DNA of 64,000 bases from Candidatus Gastranaerophilales bacterium (lineage in GTDB: Bacteria; Cyanobacteriota; Vampirovibrionia; Gastranaerophilales; Gastranaerophilaceae): contig CALUYZ010000004.1 of NCBI GenBank assembly GCA_944325175.1, positions 1 through 64,000 on the forward strand. The letters run 5' to 3'. This document shows, one piece after another, positions 1-7,562 of the stretch. Made by a program: the position numbers and the translations under genes. Numbering within the stretch: position 1 is the first letter of the stretch; every line of letters starts with the position of its first letter. A model generated the notes under the pieces. The model saw nothing but the letters and a program-made list of their open reading frames with translations, did not search any database and was not told the DNA's origin.

Positions 1-145
1 CTTGCCTTATGAAGGGGTGATAAATCTCTCATACATAATCTCCTTACTTATTTATGGTTGATATTTTAATACAAAAACAATTAATTTAAAAGAAAAATAG
101 GCAAAAATTCCAATTCATGTGTTTTTATTAGTGCAGGTGGGATAA

Positions 146-1366
146 ATGATAGAAAAAATCAGTTTATACAATAATTTTGAAATACCAAAATATAAAAAAG
201 CAGAATTAAAAAAAGATGAAAGAGCGCAAATTGGCTCCCTTTCTTCATATAAAAATTTTTCAAATCTTCCCTTTTTGGGGAAAAAAGAAGTTTCAAGGGC
301 TGATGCCATAAATATAATTCAAGATGAAAAACCGATTAGCAATGCCGGATTAAAGGGCGTTGTTTATAAATTGGAAAATTCAAACGGAACATTTGCAGTT
401 AAAGTTGCACGTTCGCCTGAATTTAGCTTTTCAAAAGAAGCGGAAGTATTAAAAAAAGTGCCTGATAGTTTGGGCGGCTGTCAAAAATATGTTGATTACT
501 TTAAAAACCCAAAAGATAATAAAGATATTCTTGTTTCAACCTTTGCAAACGGTAAAACCGGCGTTTTAACAACAGAAAACGACTTTGAAGCAATTTTTAA
601 AAAACTTTTAATTCTTGATAAAGAAGGAATTTACCATGGCGATTTAAACTTGGGCAATTTTCTTTTTTCCGATGGTGAAATTAACTTAATAGATTTTGGC
701 GAAGGCAGTTTTTTCAGCACCGGCGACTGTTTCGATGAAATGTATCCTAATTTTATGCTAAAAAGCAATATATGTAATTTAGAGCAAAACGGAATACCGG
801 ATTGCATCAAAAAATGGCATGAAATGGGTTTAAATTCAAAAGATATATTTAAAAAATATTTAATGGCAAAAGGAAATTTTTATTCAAATCATGCAAATTT
901 ATTGGGCGAAAGCGTGCCGGCAAAAGCTGTTTTATTTGAAGAAAACTTGGCAGCTGTGTTATCAAATCCAAGTGAAGATGTTATTGAAAATGAATTAAGA
1001 AGAATGGATTTATTATACACATTCGAGGCTGCTGACACGGCTGTAAATTATGCAAGAATACCTGAAATGGGCATTAGAAATTGGAATATAACAATTCAAA
1101 AAGCAAATTCCATGCTCGATAAAATAAATGAAACCTTGAAAAAACCTTTAGATAAAGAAGAAAGAACTTATTTTGAATTTCAAAAGCAAGTTGCAAAAAA
1201 ACTTCTTGAAACATATAAAGACTGGGGAAATTCAACAATAGATTGGATAAGAAGCTCTATGGAAAGAAATTATTCTGAATTAAGTTCTCATGAAAAAGAA
1301 TTTAGACAAAATCAAGGTAAATTTATGGAGCTTCCGCCTGATTTGCTTTCTATGGTTATTAAATAA
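146..1366 (+). CDS. Protein-kinase-like phosphotransferase
   Basis: A 406-residue soluble protein with the key motifs of the protein-kinase fold. There is a VAVK-like lysine in TFAVKVAR (K86), a catalytic loop HGDLNLGNF (H164, D166, N171) and a metal-binding IDFGEG (D183). The N-lobe is short and the glycine-rich loop is poorly formed (GLKGVVYK). The HGD rather than HRD form resembles the RIO, ABC1 and lipopolysaccharide-kinase branches more than classical Ser/Thr kinases. The roughly 200-residue C-terminal half is helical and not recognised. The start has a ribosome binding site (AGGTGGGA) nearby. There is no signal peptide or membrane segment. It stands alone, just before tRNA-Gly. The substrate cannot be told from sequence; kinase fold likely, activity inferred. 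Confidence 0.6.
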   Translation: MIEKISLYNNFEIPKYKKAELKKDERAQIGSLSSYKNFSNLPFLGKKEVSRADAINIIQDEKPISNAGLKGVVYKLENSNGTFAVKVARSPEFSFSKEAEVLKKVPDSLGGCQKYVDYFKNPKDNKDILVSTFANGKTGVLTTENDFEAIFKKLLILDKEGIYHGDLNLGNFLFSDGEINLIDFGEGSFFSTGDCFDEMYPNFMLKSNICNLEQNGIPDCIKKWHEMGLNSKDIFKKYLMAKGNFYSNHANLLGESVPAKAVLFEENLAAVLSNPSEDVIENELRRMDLLYTFEAADTAVNYARIPEMGIRNWNITIQKANSMLDKINETLKKPLDKEERTYFEFQKQVAKKLLETYKDWGNSTIDWIRSSMERNYSELSSHEKEFRQNQGKFMELPPDLLSMVIK

Positions 1367-1373
1367 AAAACTG

Positions 1374-1404
1374 TTGACATAAAATCTTGATTAAGTATTA
1401 TGAT
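1374..1404 (+). promoter_or_regulatory. Promoter of tRNA-Gly
   Basis: TTGACA at 1374-1379 is followed by overlapping -10 candidates: TATTAT at 1396-1401 (16-nt spacer) or TATGAT at 1399-1404. It lies right after the kinase-like gene and 15-20 nt upstream of the tRNA, as expected for a tRNA promoter. Confidence 0.6.
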
Positions 1405-1419
1405 AATACAAACGCAAGT

Positions 1420-1494
1420 GCGGGAGTAATTCAGTGGTAGAATGCTTCCTTGCCAAGGAAGATGTCGCGAGTTCGATCCTCGTCTCCCGCTCCA
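1420..1494 (+). tRNA. tRNA-Gly (GCC)
   Basis: The cloverleaf reads directly: acceptor GCGGGAG pairs with CTCCCGC, the anticodon stem CTTCC/GGAAG encloses a loop with GCC, and the T arm has GTTCGATCC. The discriminator is T and the CCA tail is encoded (1492-1494). An intrinsic terminator follows. The 3' end plus terminator is duplicated 144 bp downstream. Confidence 0.95.
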
Positions 1495-1553
1495 TTTAAA
1501 AAGATGACTAGAGAACCTAAAAAAAGAGGTTCTTTTTTATTTTTAATCTTTTT
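1485..1553. repeat. Direct repeat copy 1: tRNA-Gly 3' end plus terminator
   Basis: From the last six acceptor bases (TCCCGC) through CCA and the hairpin terminator, this segment recurs almost unchanged at 1629-1696. The only difference is one T in the T-run. It looks like an attachment-site duplication or a relic of a short insertion at the tRNA 3' end. Confidence 0.85.
1512..1538 (+). terminator. Intrinsic terminator of tRNA-Gly
   Basis: The stem AGAACCT (1512-1518) pairs with AGGTTCT (1527-1533), with an A-rich loop and a T-run to 1538. Confidence 0.8.
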
Positions 1554-1589
1554 CTTATTTTAAGACGAGGAACCTCTTGCTTATGCACT

Positions 1590-1625
1590 AACTGTCCCTA
1601 ATAATAGAAGCAATAAGGGACAGTT
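1590..1625. repeat. Inverted repeat inside the duplicated tRNA-Gly segment
   Basis: AACTGTCCCT (1590-1599) and AGGGACAGTT (1616-1625) are a perfect 10-bp inverted repeat with a 16-nt loop. It lies in the roughly 75 bp between the two copies of the tRNA-end repeat. It has no T-run, so it is not an obvious terminator. Confidence 0.7.
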
Positions 1626-1628
1626 GAG

Positions 1629-1696
1629 TCCCGCTCCATTTAAAAAGATGACTAGAGAACCTAAAAAAAGAGGTTCTTTTTATTTTTAATCTTTTT
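1629..1696. repeat. Direct repeat copy 2: tRNA-Gly 3' end plus terminator
   Basis: Second copy of the segment at 1485-1553, including CCGCTCCA and the GAACCT/AGGTTC hairpin (stem about 1656-1677). It abuts the 3' end of the minus-strand acyltransferase gene, so it may also serve that gene's end. Confidence 0.85.
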
Positions 1697-2766
1697 TATT
1701 TGTTAAATTCTTTTATAGCAAAGATTTTTCTTTTTAAAAACTTTAAAAATTCGCCAAAATAGACGGTTGAAATAATTCCAACAACAAAATAAAAATAAGT
1801 TGTTTTTAGAGGGAAATAGAACCAATAGATGTCAGAATTATTTTTAACATCAAAAGGTATTCCTTTTATGCATAAAAAAGAATAAGTTAAAATATTAAAA
1901 ACAAGCAAGTGGTTTGCCATTATATGGTAGCTGTTTTGCCCGATTTTATGAAGAAAATTCCAATTTTTAAGGTAAGGAAAAATAACATCTGCTATAAATA
2001 AGCTTATATAAATGCCTGTTAAACTTGTTAAAATTGAAATAAAGGGGTTATAAAATTTGCCCCAAACCAGAAGGTAATGAAGCCCAATGCCATCTAGCGG
2101 CGAAAAATCTTTATTAAAAAACCACAAAATACTTTGTAAAATTAAAACGGAATATAAAATTTTCGGAGTAAAAATGTTTATTTTATCTTCAATTTTATTT
2201 TTATAAATAAAGCCTAAATGAACAAAAAATAGGGCAAAAAAGCTTCTTATAAAAGGAAGATAAAAAATGTTATCAGAAAATTTATCTAAACTTGCTGCAA
2301 AAAATGAAAGGATTAAATAAAAGAAAAATCTAACCCCGTTATCAAATTTAATGTATGAAAAAAGTTTATATAAAATTAAAGTTATAAATAAGCAAGGCAC
2401 AAACCATAAAGGTGAAATTAAATCTAATTGGTGACCTGTTAAAAATGGCATGATTAGTTCATTATAAAAATTTACAGGCATGCCCCAAAATTTACCTGCT
2501 AAAGGCGCTATTAAAAATGTTATTCCGATATAAAAAAATTCATATAAAAAATATGGAATAATTAAGGTTTTAATTCTTTTTTTAACAAGTTCAAAAAAGC
2601 CGTATTTTTCTTTAAACACCATGCCTGCAATAAAGAAAAACAAAATAACCTGAAAAGAATACGGCGGAAACATTGGAATTAATGAAAATTCCAAATGCCC
2701 TGAAACAACAATTAAAATAGCAAGAGCCTTTAGAAAATTAATCTTATTGTTAAAAATTTCTGCCAT
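1696..2766 (-). CDS. Integral-membrane acyltransferase (acyltransferase 3 family)
   Basis: A multi-spanning membrane protein of about 356 residues with the Acyl_transf_3 pattern. The first hydrophobic helix carries an ALAILIVVSGH motif whose histidine is the usual catalytic residue. Then come LFFFIAGMVF, a cytoplasmic arginine/lysine-rich stretch (VKKRIKTLIIPYF) and about eight further hydrophobic segments. The family transfers acetyl or other acyl groups to cell-surface sugars, as in O-antigen or exopolysaccharide acetylation. The start at 2766 is preferred over 2820 because AGGGGTG lies just upstream of this ATG and the protein then begins directly before the first helix. It is monocistronic. 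The sugar substrate is unknown. Confidence 0.8.
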   Translation of the reverse strand: MAEIFNNKINFLKALAILIVVSGHLEFSLIPMFPPYSFQVILFFFIAGMVFKEKYGFFELVKKRIKTLIIPYFLYEFFYIGITFLIAPLAGKFWGMPVNFYNELIMPFLTGHQLDLISPLWFVPCLFITLILYKLFSYIKFDNGVRFFFYLILSFFAASLDKFSDNIFYLPFIRSFFALFFVHLGFIYKNKIEDKINIFTPKILYSVLILQSILWFFNKDFSPLDGIGLHYLLVWGKFYNPFISILTSLTGIYISLFIADVIFPYLKNWNFLHKIGQNSYHIMANHLLVFNILTYSFLCIKGIPFDVKNNSDIYWFYFPLKTTYFYFVVGIISTVYFGEFLKFLKRKIFAIKEFNK

Positions 2767-2834
2767 AATTTTCACCCCTAACGGCAAAAATTTAGCATAA
2801 AAACTCTTTGATTTAAACAATTTTAAGTTTAAAT

Positions 2835-4817
2835 TTAACCAAGTCTTGAATAAACGGCATTTACGTAATTTTGCCCGCCTGATGTATTTATGCCGTTTGG
2901 GTTTCCTTGATTATACATTGCAAGCATGGCATCTGTTGAACCTGTTCTTGAGTAGTCATATCTTAACAACAGAACCATCATTTCTAAGGCCTTGTATGGG
3001 TCAGACCTGTCTGCTGATGTGTAATTTGTTCCATATTGATTGTTAACTTCTTCAACGGCACATTCGTGGAATTGCCCTAAGCCGACAGCAAGGCCGCTAT
3101 CGCCAACAATCGTTGCATTATAGCCTGATTCTTGCCTTATTTGAGCGCACAATGTAACAGGGTCTATGCAGCCATTGCCCCATTCTTCAGATTCGCAAAG
3201 GTTTGTAAGGTAATCCATGGTTTCTTCTTGGGTCATTCCTAAGGTTGAGCAAAGGGTGTCAAATTCATTCCAAGCATCGCCCCCTGCTTCTTGAAGTTTT
3301 TTAAGCCATTCGGCGCCATTGCCTGCCGTAAACGAATTTTCTTCTTCTTTTTGTTGGTTTTTAAGCTCTGTTATCTTCTCATCAATTTCTTGAACATCAT
3401 TTTGCGCAGTTTCAACTTCTTCTTTTAAGGTTTCTGCTCTTTCGGTTTTAACTTCGTCAAATGCTGTTCTTTTTTCTTGATATGTTTCTAAAAGCTTTTT
3501 CACTGTATCGGAAGCTTTTTTTGATATTTCTTTTTCTATTCTGTCACGGTTTTCAATTAATTCTTCATTTGTTTCATTTAATTCTTCAAGTGTTTCTTCA
3601 AGCTCTTTCTTTTCTTCGTTTAATTTTTCTAATTCATCGTTCGCTTTGTCTATTTCAGCTTGTTTAGCGTCAATTTGTGCTTGAACATCTGCTTTTTTAG
3701 CGTTCAATTCTTCTTCATTGTTTTCTGTTACTTCAACGCTGCTTAAGCTGTCCATTGAAGAATTAAGAGATGATAATTCTGATTCTAAATTAGAAATGTC
3801 ATTTTCTTTATCCCAAATTGCTTGTTCGTTTTCACTTAATGATGTTTCTTTTTCTTTTATGCTTTCTTCATTTTCTTCTAATTTTTCATCATTTTCATCT
3901 TGTTTTTCTTTTAGAGCCTTTATTTCAGGATTATTTTCAGCTTCATCTGCTAAAGCTTCATCATATTCTTCTTTAGCTTCATCCATATCATCTTTTGCAT
4001 TTGCTACTTCTTCATCAGATTCATCATAAACAGCATTTAGAGCTTCATTTTTTTCTGTTAAAGTTGCCTCTTTTTCTGTTTTTTGTTTTTCAAGCTCTTC
4101 TATTGTTGCATTTATATCTTCTTTTTCTGTTTCATTAGATGCGGTTGAAACTGTGTTTGAAGGTGAAGATGAAGCTGAACTGCCGTTTAGTGAATAATTT
4201 CCGCCACCGCCGGTTGAATAATTGCCGATATTCGATGAGTAGGTTTGTGGTTGTTGAATTGGAGCAGCTTCAGTTTCTTTTGTTTCAATTTCTTCAGCTT
4301 TAAATATTTCTTTTAATTTTTCTAAAAGCTTTTCAAACTCGGCTTCATCAATTTCTTTTTCGTTTTCATTAAGGTTTTCTTTTAAAATTTTTTTCATTTC
4401 GGCATAAGTAATTTCATTAAGCGATTCTGAACTTGAGCTTAAATTTTTAATTTCTTCTTTTGAAATTTTACCGTCGTTATCTTTGTCAAATAGCTTAAAT
4501 ACCTCATCATAACCTGCATCCGATATTAAATCATCCATTTTTTCATTGGCTGAAATTAACTTTTTAAATTCATCTATTGTTATTTCTTCTTGTTTTTTAT
4601 CAGTATTTTCATCTGTTGTTAATGTTTTACCAACAACAGTTTCAGCTTTTTCTTCGATGTCATCAGTTAATTCAGATGTTTCAACAAGTTCATCTTCAAT
4701 CGTTGCATCTTTTTTAAGATTAATTGTTGAAGATGTTGAAGAATCGGGCGCTTTCTTTAAAGTTTCATCGCCTTGAATTTGATTATTAAATATTATTTCA
4801 TCTATGTTAATTTCCAT
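2835..4817 (-). CDS. EF-hand / coiled-coil protein with lytic-transglycosylase (SLT) domain
   Basis: A 660-residue protein. The acidic N-terminal third has a clear EF-hand loop (DKDNDGKISKEE, near residue 110) and a Ser/Gly-rich linker. A long Glu/Lys-rich coiled coil fills the middle, about residues 230-490. The last 110 residues form an SLT-like lytic transglycosylase: CAQIRQESGYNA with the catalytic Glu, then AVGLGQF and a terminal AMYNQGNPNG. It should cleave peptidoglycan glycan strands. There is no Sec signal peptide, so its export route is unclear. It lies 15 nt downstream of its paralogue and is probably co-transcribed with it. The coiled-coil blocks of the pair are clearly homologous (DNMDDAKEEY-type segments), while the C-terminal enzymes differ. 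Confidence 0.8.
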   Translation of the reverse strand: MEINIDEIIFNNQIQGDETLKKAPDSSTSSTINLKKDATIEDELVETSELTDDIEEKAETVVGKTLTTDENTDKKQEEITIDEFKKLISANEKMDDLISDAGYDEVFKLFDKDNDGKISKEEIKNLSSSSESLNEITYAEMKKILKENLNENEKEIDEAEFEKLLEKLKEIFKAEEIETKETEAAPIQQPQTYSSNIGNYSTGGGGNYSLNGSSASSSPSNTVSTASNETEKEDINATIEELEKQKTEKEATLTEKNEALNAVYDESDEEVANAKDDMDEAKEEYDEALADEAENNPEIKALKEKQDENDEKLEENEESIKEKETSLSENEQAIWDKENDISNLESELSSLNSSMDSLSSVEVTENNEEELNAKKADVQAQIDAKQAEIDKANDELEKLNEEKKELEETLEELNETNEELIENRDRIEKEISKKASDTVKKLLETYQEKRTAFDEVKTERAETLKEEVETAQNDVQEIDEKITELKNQQKEEENSFTAGNGAEWLKKLQEAGGDAWNEFDTLCSTLGMTQEETMDYLTNLCESEEWGNGCIDPVTLCAQIRQESGYNATIVGDSGLAVGLGQFHECAVEEVNNQYGTNYTSADRSDPYKALEMMVLLLRYDYSRTGSTDAMLAMYNQGNPNGINTSGGQNYVNAVYSRLG

Positions 4818-4832
4818 ATTTTTTCACTTTCG

Positions 4833-6893
4833 TTATGTGGGTAAAAATACACGCCATTCGCTGTTTCTGTCCATATAATAGCTTGTTATATTTTCTTTAA
4901 AGTCACTTATACCATGACCATTGCCATCTGCAATATAAACATGCCCGTAAGTATTGCCAAGGCTTGTCGTATCATAAGGGCTCCAGCTTACAATAGCCCC
5001 TGCGGGAAGATTTTGGAAATCTTCCAAAGTCTGAACACTATCTGTAATTTCAACCCAATCATCTCTTTGAGAAAGTACATTGCCGTAATCGCAGCCGTTG
5101 CCTGATGTTGAATAGCCAAACGCCTTTTGAATTGCTTGAGAAACACCGGTTGCACACCAACCGCCGCCTTTTGTTACATTTCCATATAACGAATTAGCGG
5201 CATCTGCCAAAGCTTGCCCTCTTTCTTCATTATATTGCCCCCATGGGCTTATTTGATTTTCTTCTTGAATTTTTTGAGCTTCAAGTTCAGTGATTTTGGT
5301 TTCTAATGTTGTTATTTCGTCTTGAACCGCTGTAATTTCAGCCTTTTTACCGCTAATTGCAGTTTCTTTTGCTGTTTCATATTCGCTTCTTAAATTTTGA
5401 TATTTTTCAAGTGCTTCTTTTGTTTTGTCACTTACCAGACCTTTAATTTTTTCTTCAATGGCATCTCTTTCGCCTTTTAGGGTTTCATTTAATTCTTTGG
5501 CATCGTCTAATGCTTTTTCATCTTCTTTTTCATCTTCTTTTAAATCGTTTAATTCGTCTTCTGCTGTTTTAATTTCATCATTTTTTGCAGCAATTTTTTC
5601 TTCTAGCTCAGCTATTTTAGAATTAATTTCATCTTCATTATTTTCGGTTACTTTTGTAGATTTAACCGATGCTAAACTTGATTCAAGCGCTGATTTATCA
5701 GATTTTAAGGAAGATATTTCATTTTCCTTTGTTGTAATTTGTTCTTTGGTTTCAGTTAATTTTAAGTCTGCTTCTTTTATATCGTCTTCATTTTTTTCAA
5801 TTTCATCTTCTTTATCTTCAAGCTCATCTTTTGCAGCTTTTACTTCTTCATTGCTTTCGGCTTCATCGGCTAAAAGTTCTTCATATTCTTCTTTAGCATC
5901 ATCCATATTATCTTTTGCCGCTTTAATGGATTCGTCGCTGCCTTCATAAACATCGGAAAGTTCACCGTTTAAGGTTTCAAGGTCGCTTTCTTTGGTTGCT
6001 TTTTGTTGTTCAAGCTCTTGAATACTTGCATTAAGGTCTTCTTTGGCGCCAAGCCCTGTTGTGCCTGATGTTGAACCGCCTGAACTTACACCGCCGGAGC
6101 TTGTTCCGCCTGAAGAATAGCCGCCTGAACTTCCCCCTGTTGAATAGCCGCCTGAAGGCGTATAAGAAGGAGTTGTTTGTACTTGTTGAAGCGGTTGTTC
6201 TTCATTGTTAAAGCCAAGGGCATCTTTTAATTTATCTACAAGCTGTGTAAATTCAATGTCTTCTTCAACTTTTTCTTTATTGTCAACGACTTCTAAATCA
6301 TTTTCTTCGATTAATTTTTGAATATCTTGATATGAAAAGTTGTCTGCATTGTCGTCTGTGCCTGAAACATTGCCGATTTCATCGGTGCTTAATTTACCGT
6401 CACTGTTAGAATCAATTAAATCAAAAAATTTATCATATCCGATTTCTTCAATAACTTCTTGAAGTTTAGGGTATTTTGAAATCATTTCTTTGAATTTATC
6501 AAGGTCAATGTCTTGCAGTTCTTTTGTTTCCATTGAATTTACATCATCAGAAACATCTTTGTTATACTTATTGTAAAGCTCTAACAATTCTCCGGAACTT
6601 AGCCCTATTTCATCTAAAATGCCCTTAAATTTCAATAGTTCATTGTTTGAAAGTTCTTCATTTTCATCTAAATCCATTGAAGCATGCAATTTATGAATAG
6701 CATCTTCCAATTCATCTGTATCAAAACTTTCTTCAAATTCAGATGAAATTTCAACAAGTTCGTCTTCGTTTACTTTATCTTTAGAAACACCCGTTCCTTC
6801 TTTTAATTCTTTTTTATCAATATCTTGAAGATACTGATTTAAAAACAATATTTTAGATAATATATTAGCATCTTTTACTTCAAACGAAGCCAT
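4833..6893 (-). CDS. EF-hand / coiled-coil protein with CHAP-like amidase domain
   Basis: A 686-residue paralogue of the next gene. Its N-terminal region has at least two EF-hand-like loops (DLDENEELSNNE near residue 75 and DSNSDGKLSTDE near residue 160). A Gly/Ser-rich linker (about residues 250-275) follows, then a long acidic coiled coil. The C-terminal domain of about 120 residues looks like a CHAP/NlpC-type cysteine peptidase. It has GGGWCATGVSQA with the likely nucleophile Cys and YGHVYIADG with the likely His, so it may cut peptide cross-links or amides in the wall. No signal peptide is seen. The start has a GGAAGGGAA ribosome binding site. With its partner it makes a two-enzyme set sharing one calcium-binding/coiled-coil scaffold. 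Confidence 0.78.
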   Translation of the reverse strand: MASFEVKDANILSKILFLNQYLQDIDKKELKEGTGVSKDKVNEDELVEISSEFEESFDTDELEDAIHKLHASMDLDENEELSNNELLKFKGILDEIGLSSGELLELYNKYNKDVSDDVNSMETKELQDIDLDKFKEMISKYPKLQEVIEEIGYDKFFDLIDSNSDGKLSTDEIGNVSGTDDNADNFSYQDIQKLIEENDLEVVDNKEKVEEDIEFTQLVDKLKDALGFNNEEQPLQQVQTTPSYTPSGGYSTGGSSGGYSSGGTSSGGVSSGGSTSGTTGLGAKEDLNASIQELEQQKATKESDLETLNGELSDVYEGSDESIKAAKDNMDDAKEEYEELLADEAESNEEVKAAKDELEDKEDEIEKNEDDIKEADLKLTETKEQITTKENEISSLKSDKSALESSLASVKSTKVTENNEDEINSKIAELEEKIAAKNDEIKTAEDELNDLKEDEKEDEKALDDAKELNETLKGERDAIEEKIKGLVSDKTKEALEKYQNLRSEYETAKETAISGKKAEITAVQDEITTLETKITELEAQKIQEENQISPWGQYNEERGQALADAANSLYGNVTKGGGWCATGVSQAIQKAFGYSTSGNGCDYGNVLSQRDDWVEITDSVQTLEDFQNLPAGAIVSWSPYDTTSLGNTYGHVYIADGNGHGISDFKENITSYYMDRNSEWRVFLPT

Positions 6894-7018
6894 TTATAAT
6901 TTCCCTTCCTTCAATTATCATGGTTTTCGGCATAAAATTTAAAAAAATTAAAGTTTTGGGCGCAATTAACTCATTTTTTTACATTTGTTCACAAAATAAA
7001 TTTTTTTTAAAATTGGAA

Positions 7019-7047
7019 TTGTCAAACCCCAAAATATCGTTTATGAT
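7019..7047 (+). promoter_or_regulatory. Promoter of rpiB
   Basis: TTGTCA (7019-7024), a 17-nt spacer and TATGAT (7042-7047), 34 nt upstream of the rpiB start. A good match to a housekeeping sigma-70-type promoter. Confidence 0.6.
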
Positions 7048-7080
7048 AGAAAAAGATAATCTGTTGGGAGTCAAAAGATA

Positions 7081-7515
7081 ATGGAAAAACAAAAAATTGC
7101 AATCGGATCTGACCATGGTGGTTTCAATTTAAAAGAAACAATTAAAGAATATCTAAAAGCCCATGGGTATGAATTTGTTGATTTTGGCATTTATACAAAA
7201 GAAGCTTGCGATTACCCCATTATTGCAAAAGCTGTTGCAAATGAAGTTGCACAAGGAAAATGCGATAAGGGTATTTTAGTTTGCGGAACAGGCATTGGGA
7301 TGTCTTTAGCTGCAAACAAAGTTAGGGGCATTAGAGCGGTTGCACTTGAAAATACATATTCTGCCCGTGTTTCAAGGGCTCACAATAACGCAAATGTTTT
7401 ATGCTTAGGCGAAAGAGTTATAGGCGAGCATTTAGCATTAGATATTGTTGATATGTGGCTTAAAACAGGCTTTGAAGGCGGCAGGCACAAAAGAAGAGTT
7501 GATATGATTGAATAA
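7081..7515 (+). CDS. rpiB: Ribose-5-phosphate isomerase B
   Basis: A 144-residue protein of the RpiB/LacAB family, interconverting ribose-5-phosphate and ribulose-5-phosphate in the pentose phosphate pathway. It starts with KIAIGSDHGGF (substrate-binding Asp and His), has the phosphate/anion-hole loop LVCGTGIGMS with the catalytic Cys, and ends with the arginine-rich GGRHKRRVDMI. Length is typical. The start is preceded by GGGAG. It is a single-gene unit with its own promoter and a strong terminator, shared face to face with the efflux operon. Confidence 0.95.
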   Translation: MEKQKIAIGSDHGGFNLKETIKEYLKAHGYEFVDFGIYTKEACDYPIIAKAVANEVAQGKCDKGILVCGTGIGMSLAANKVRGIRAVALENTYSARVSRAHNNANVLCLGERVIGEHLALDIVDMWLKTGFEGGRHKRRVDMIE

Positions 7516-7532
7516 AATATACTTCATATTTC

Positions 7533-7562
7533 AAAAGGCGCTTAAATTAAGCGCCTTTTTTG
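7533..7562. terminator. Bidirectional terminator between rpiB and emrB-like gene
   Basis: An AAGGCGCTT/AAGCGCCTT hairpin with loop AAATT is flanked by A- and T-runs, so it works in both directions. It overlaps the last codons of the minus-strand transporter. Confidence 0.85.

Noticed and set aside
1..145. A gene entering from the left edge
   Set aside because: Stops in all frames and no recognisable protein; only the upstream region of the kinase-like gene.
3461..5949. Long open frames on the plus strand across the two coiled-coil genes (for example 3718-4029 and 5425-5949)
   Set aside because: They are Ser/Phe-rich mirror images of Glu/Lys-rich coiled-coil coding on the minus strand and lack ribosome binding sites.
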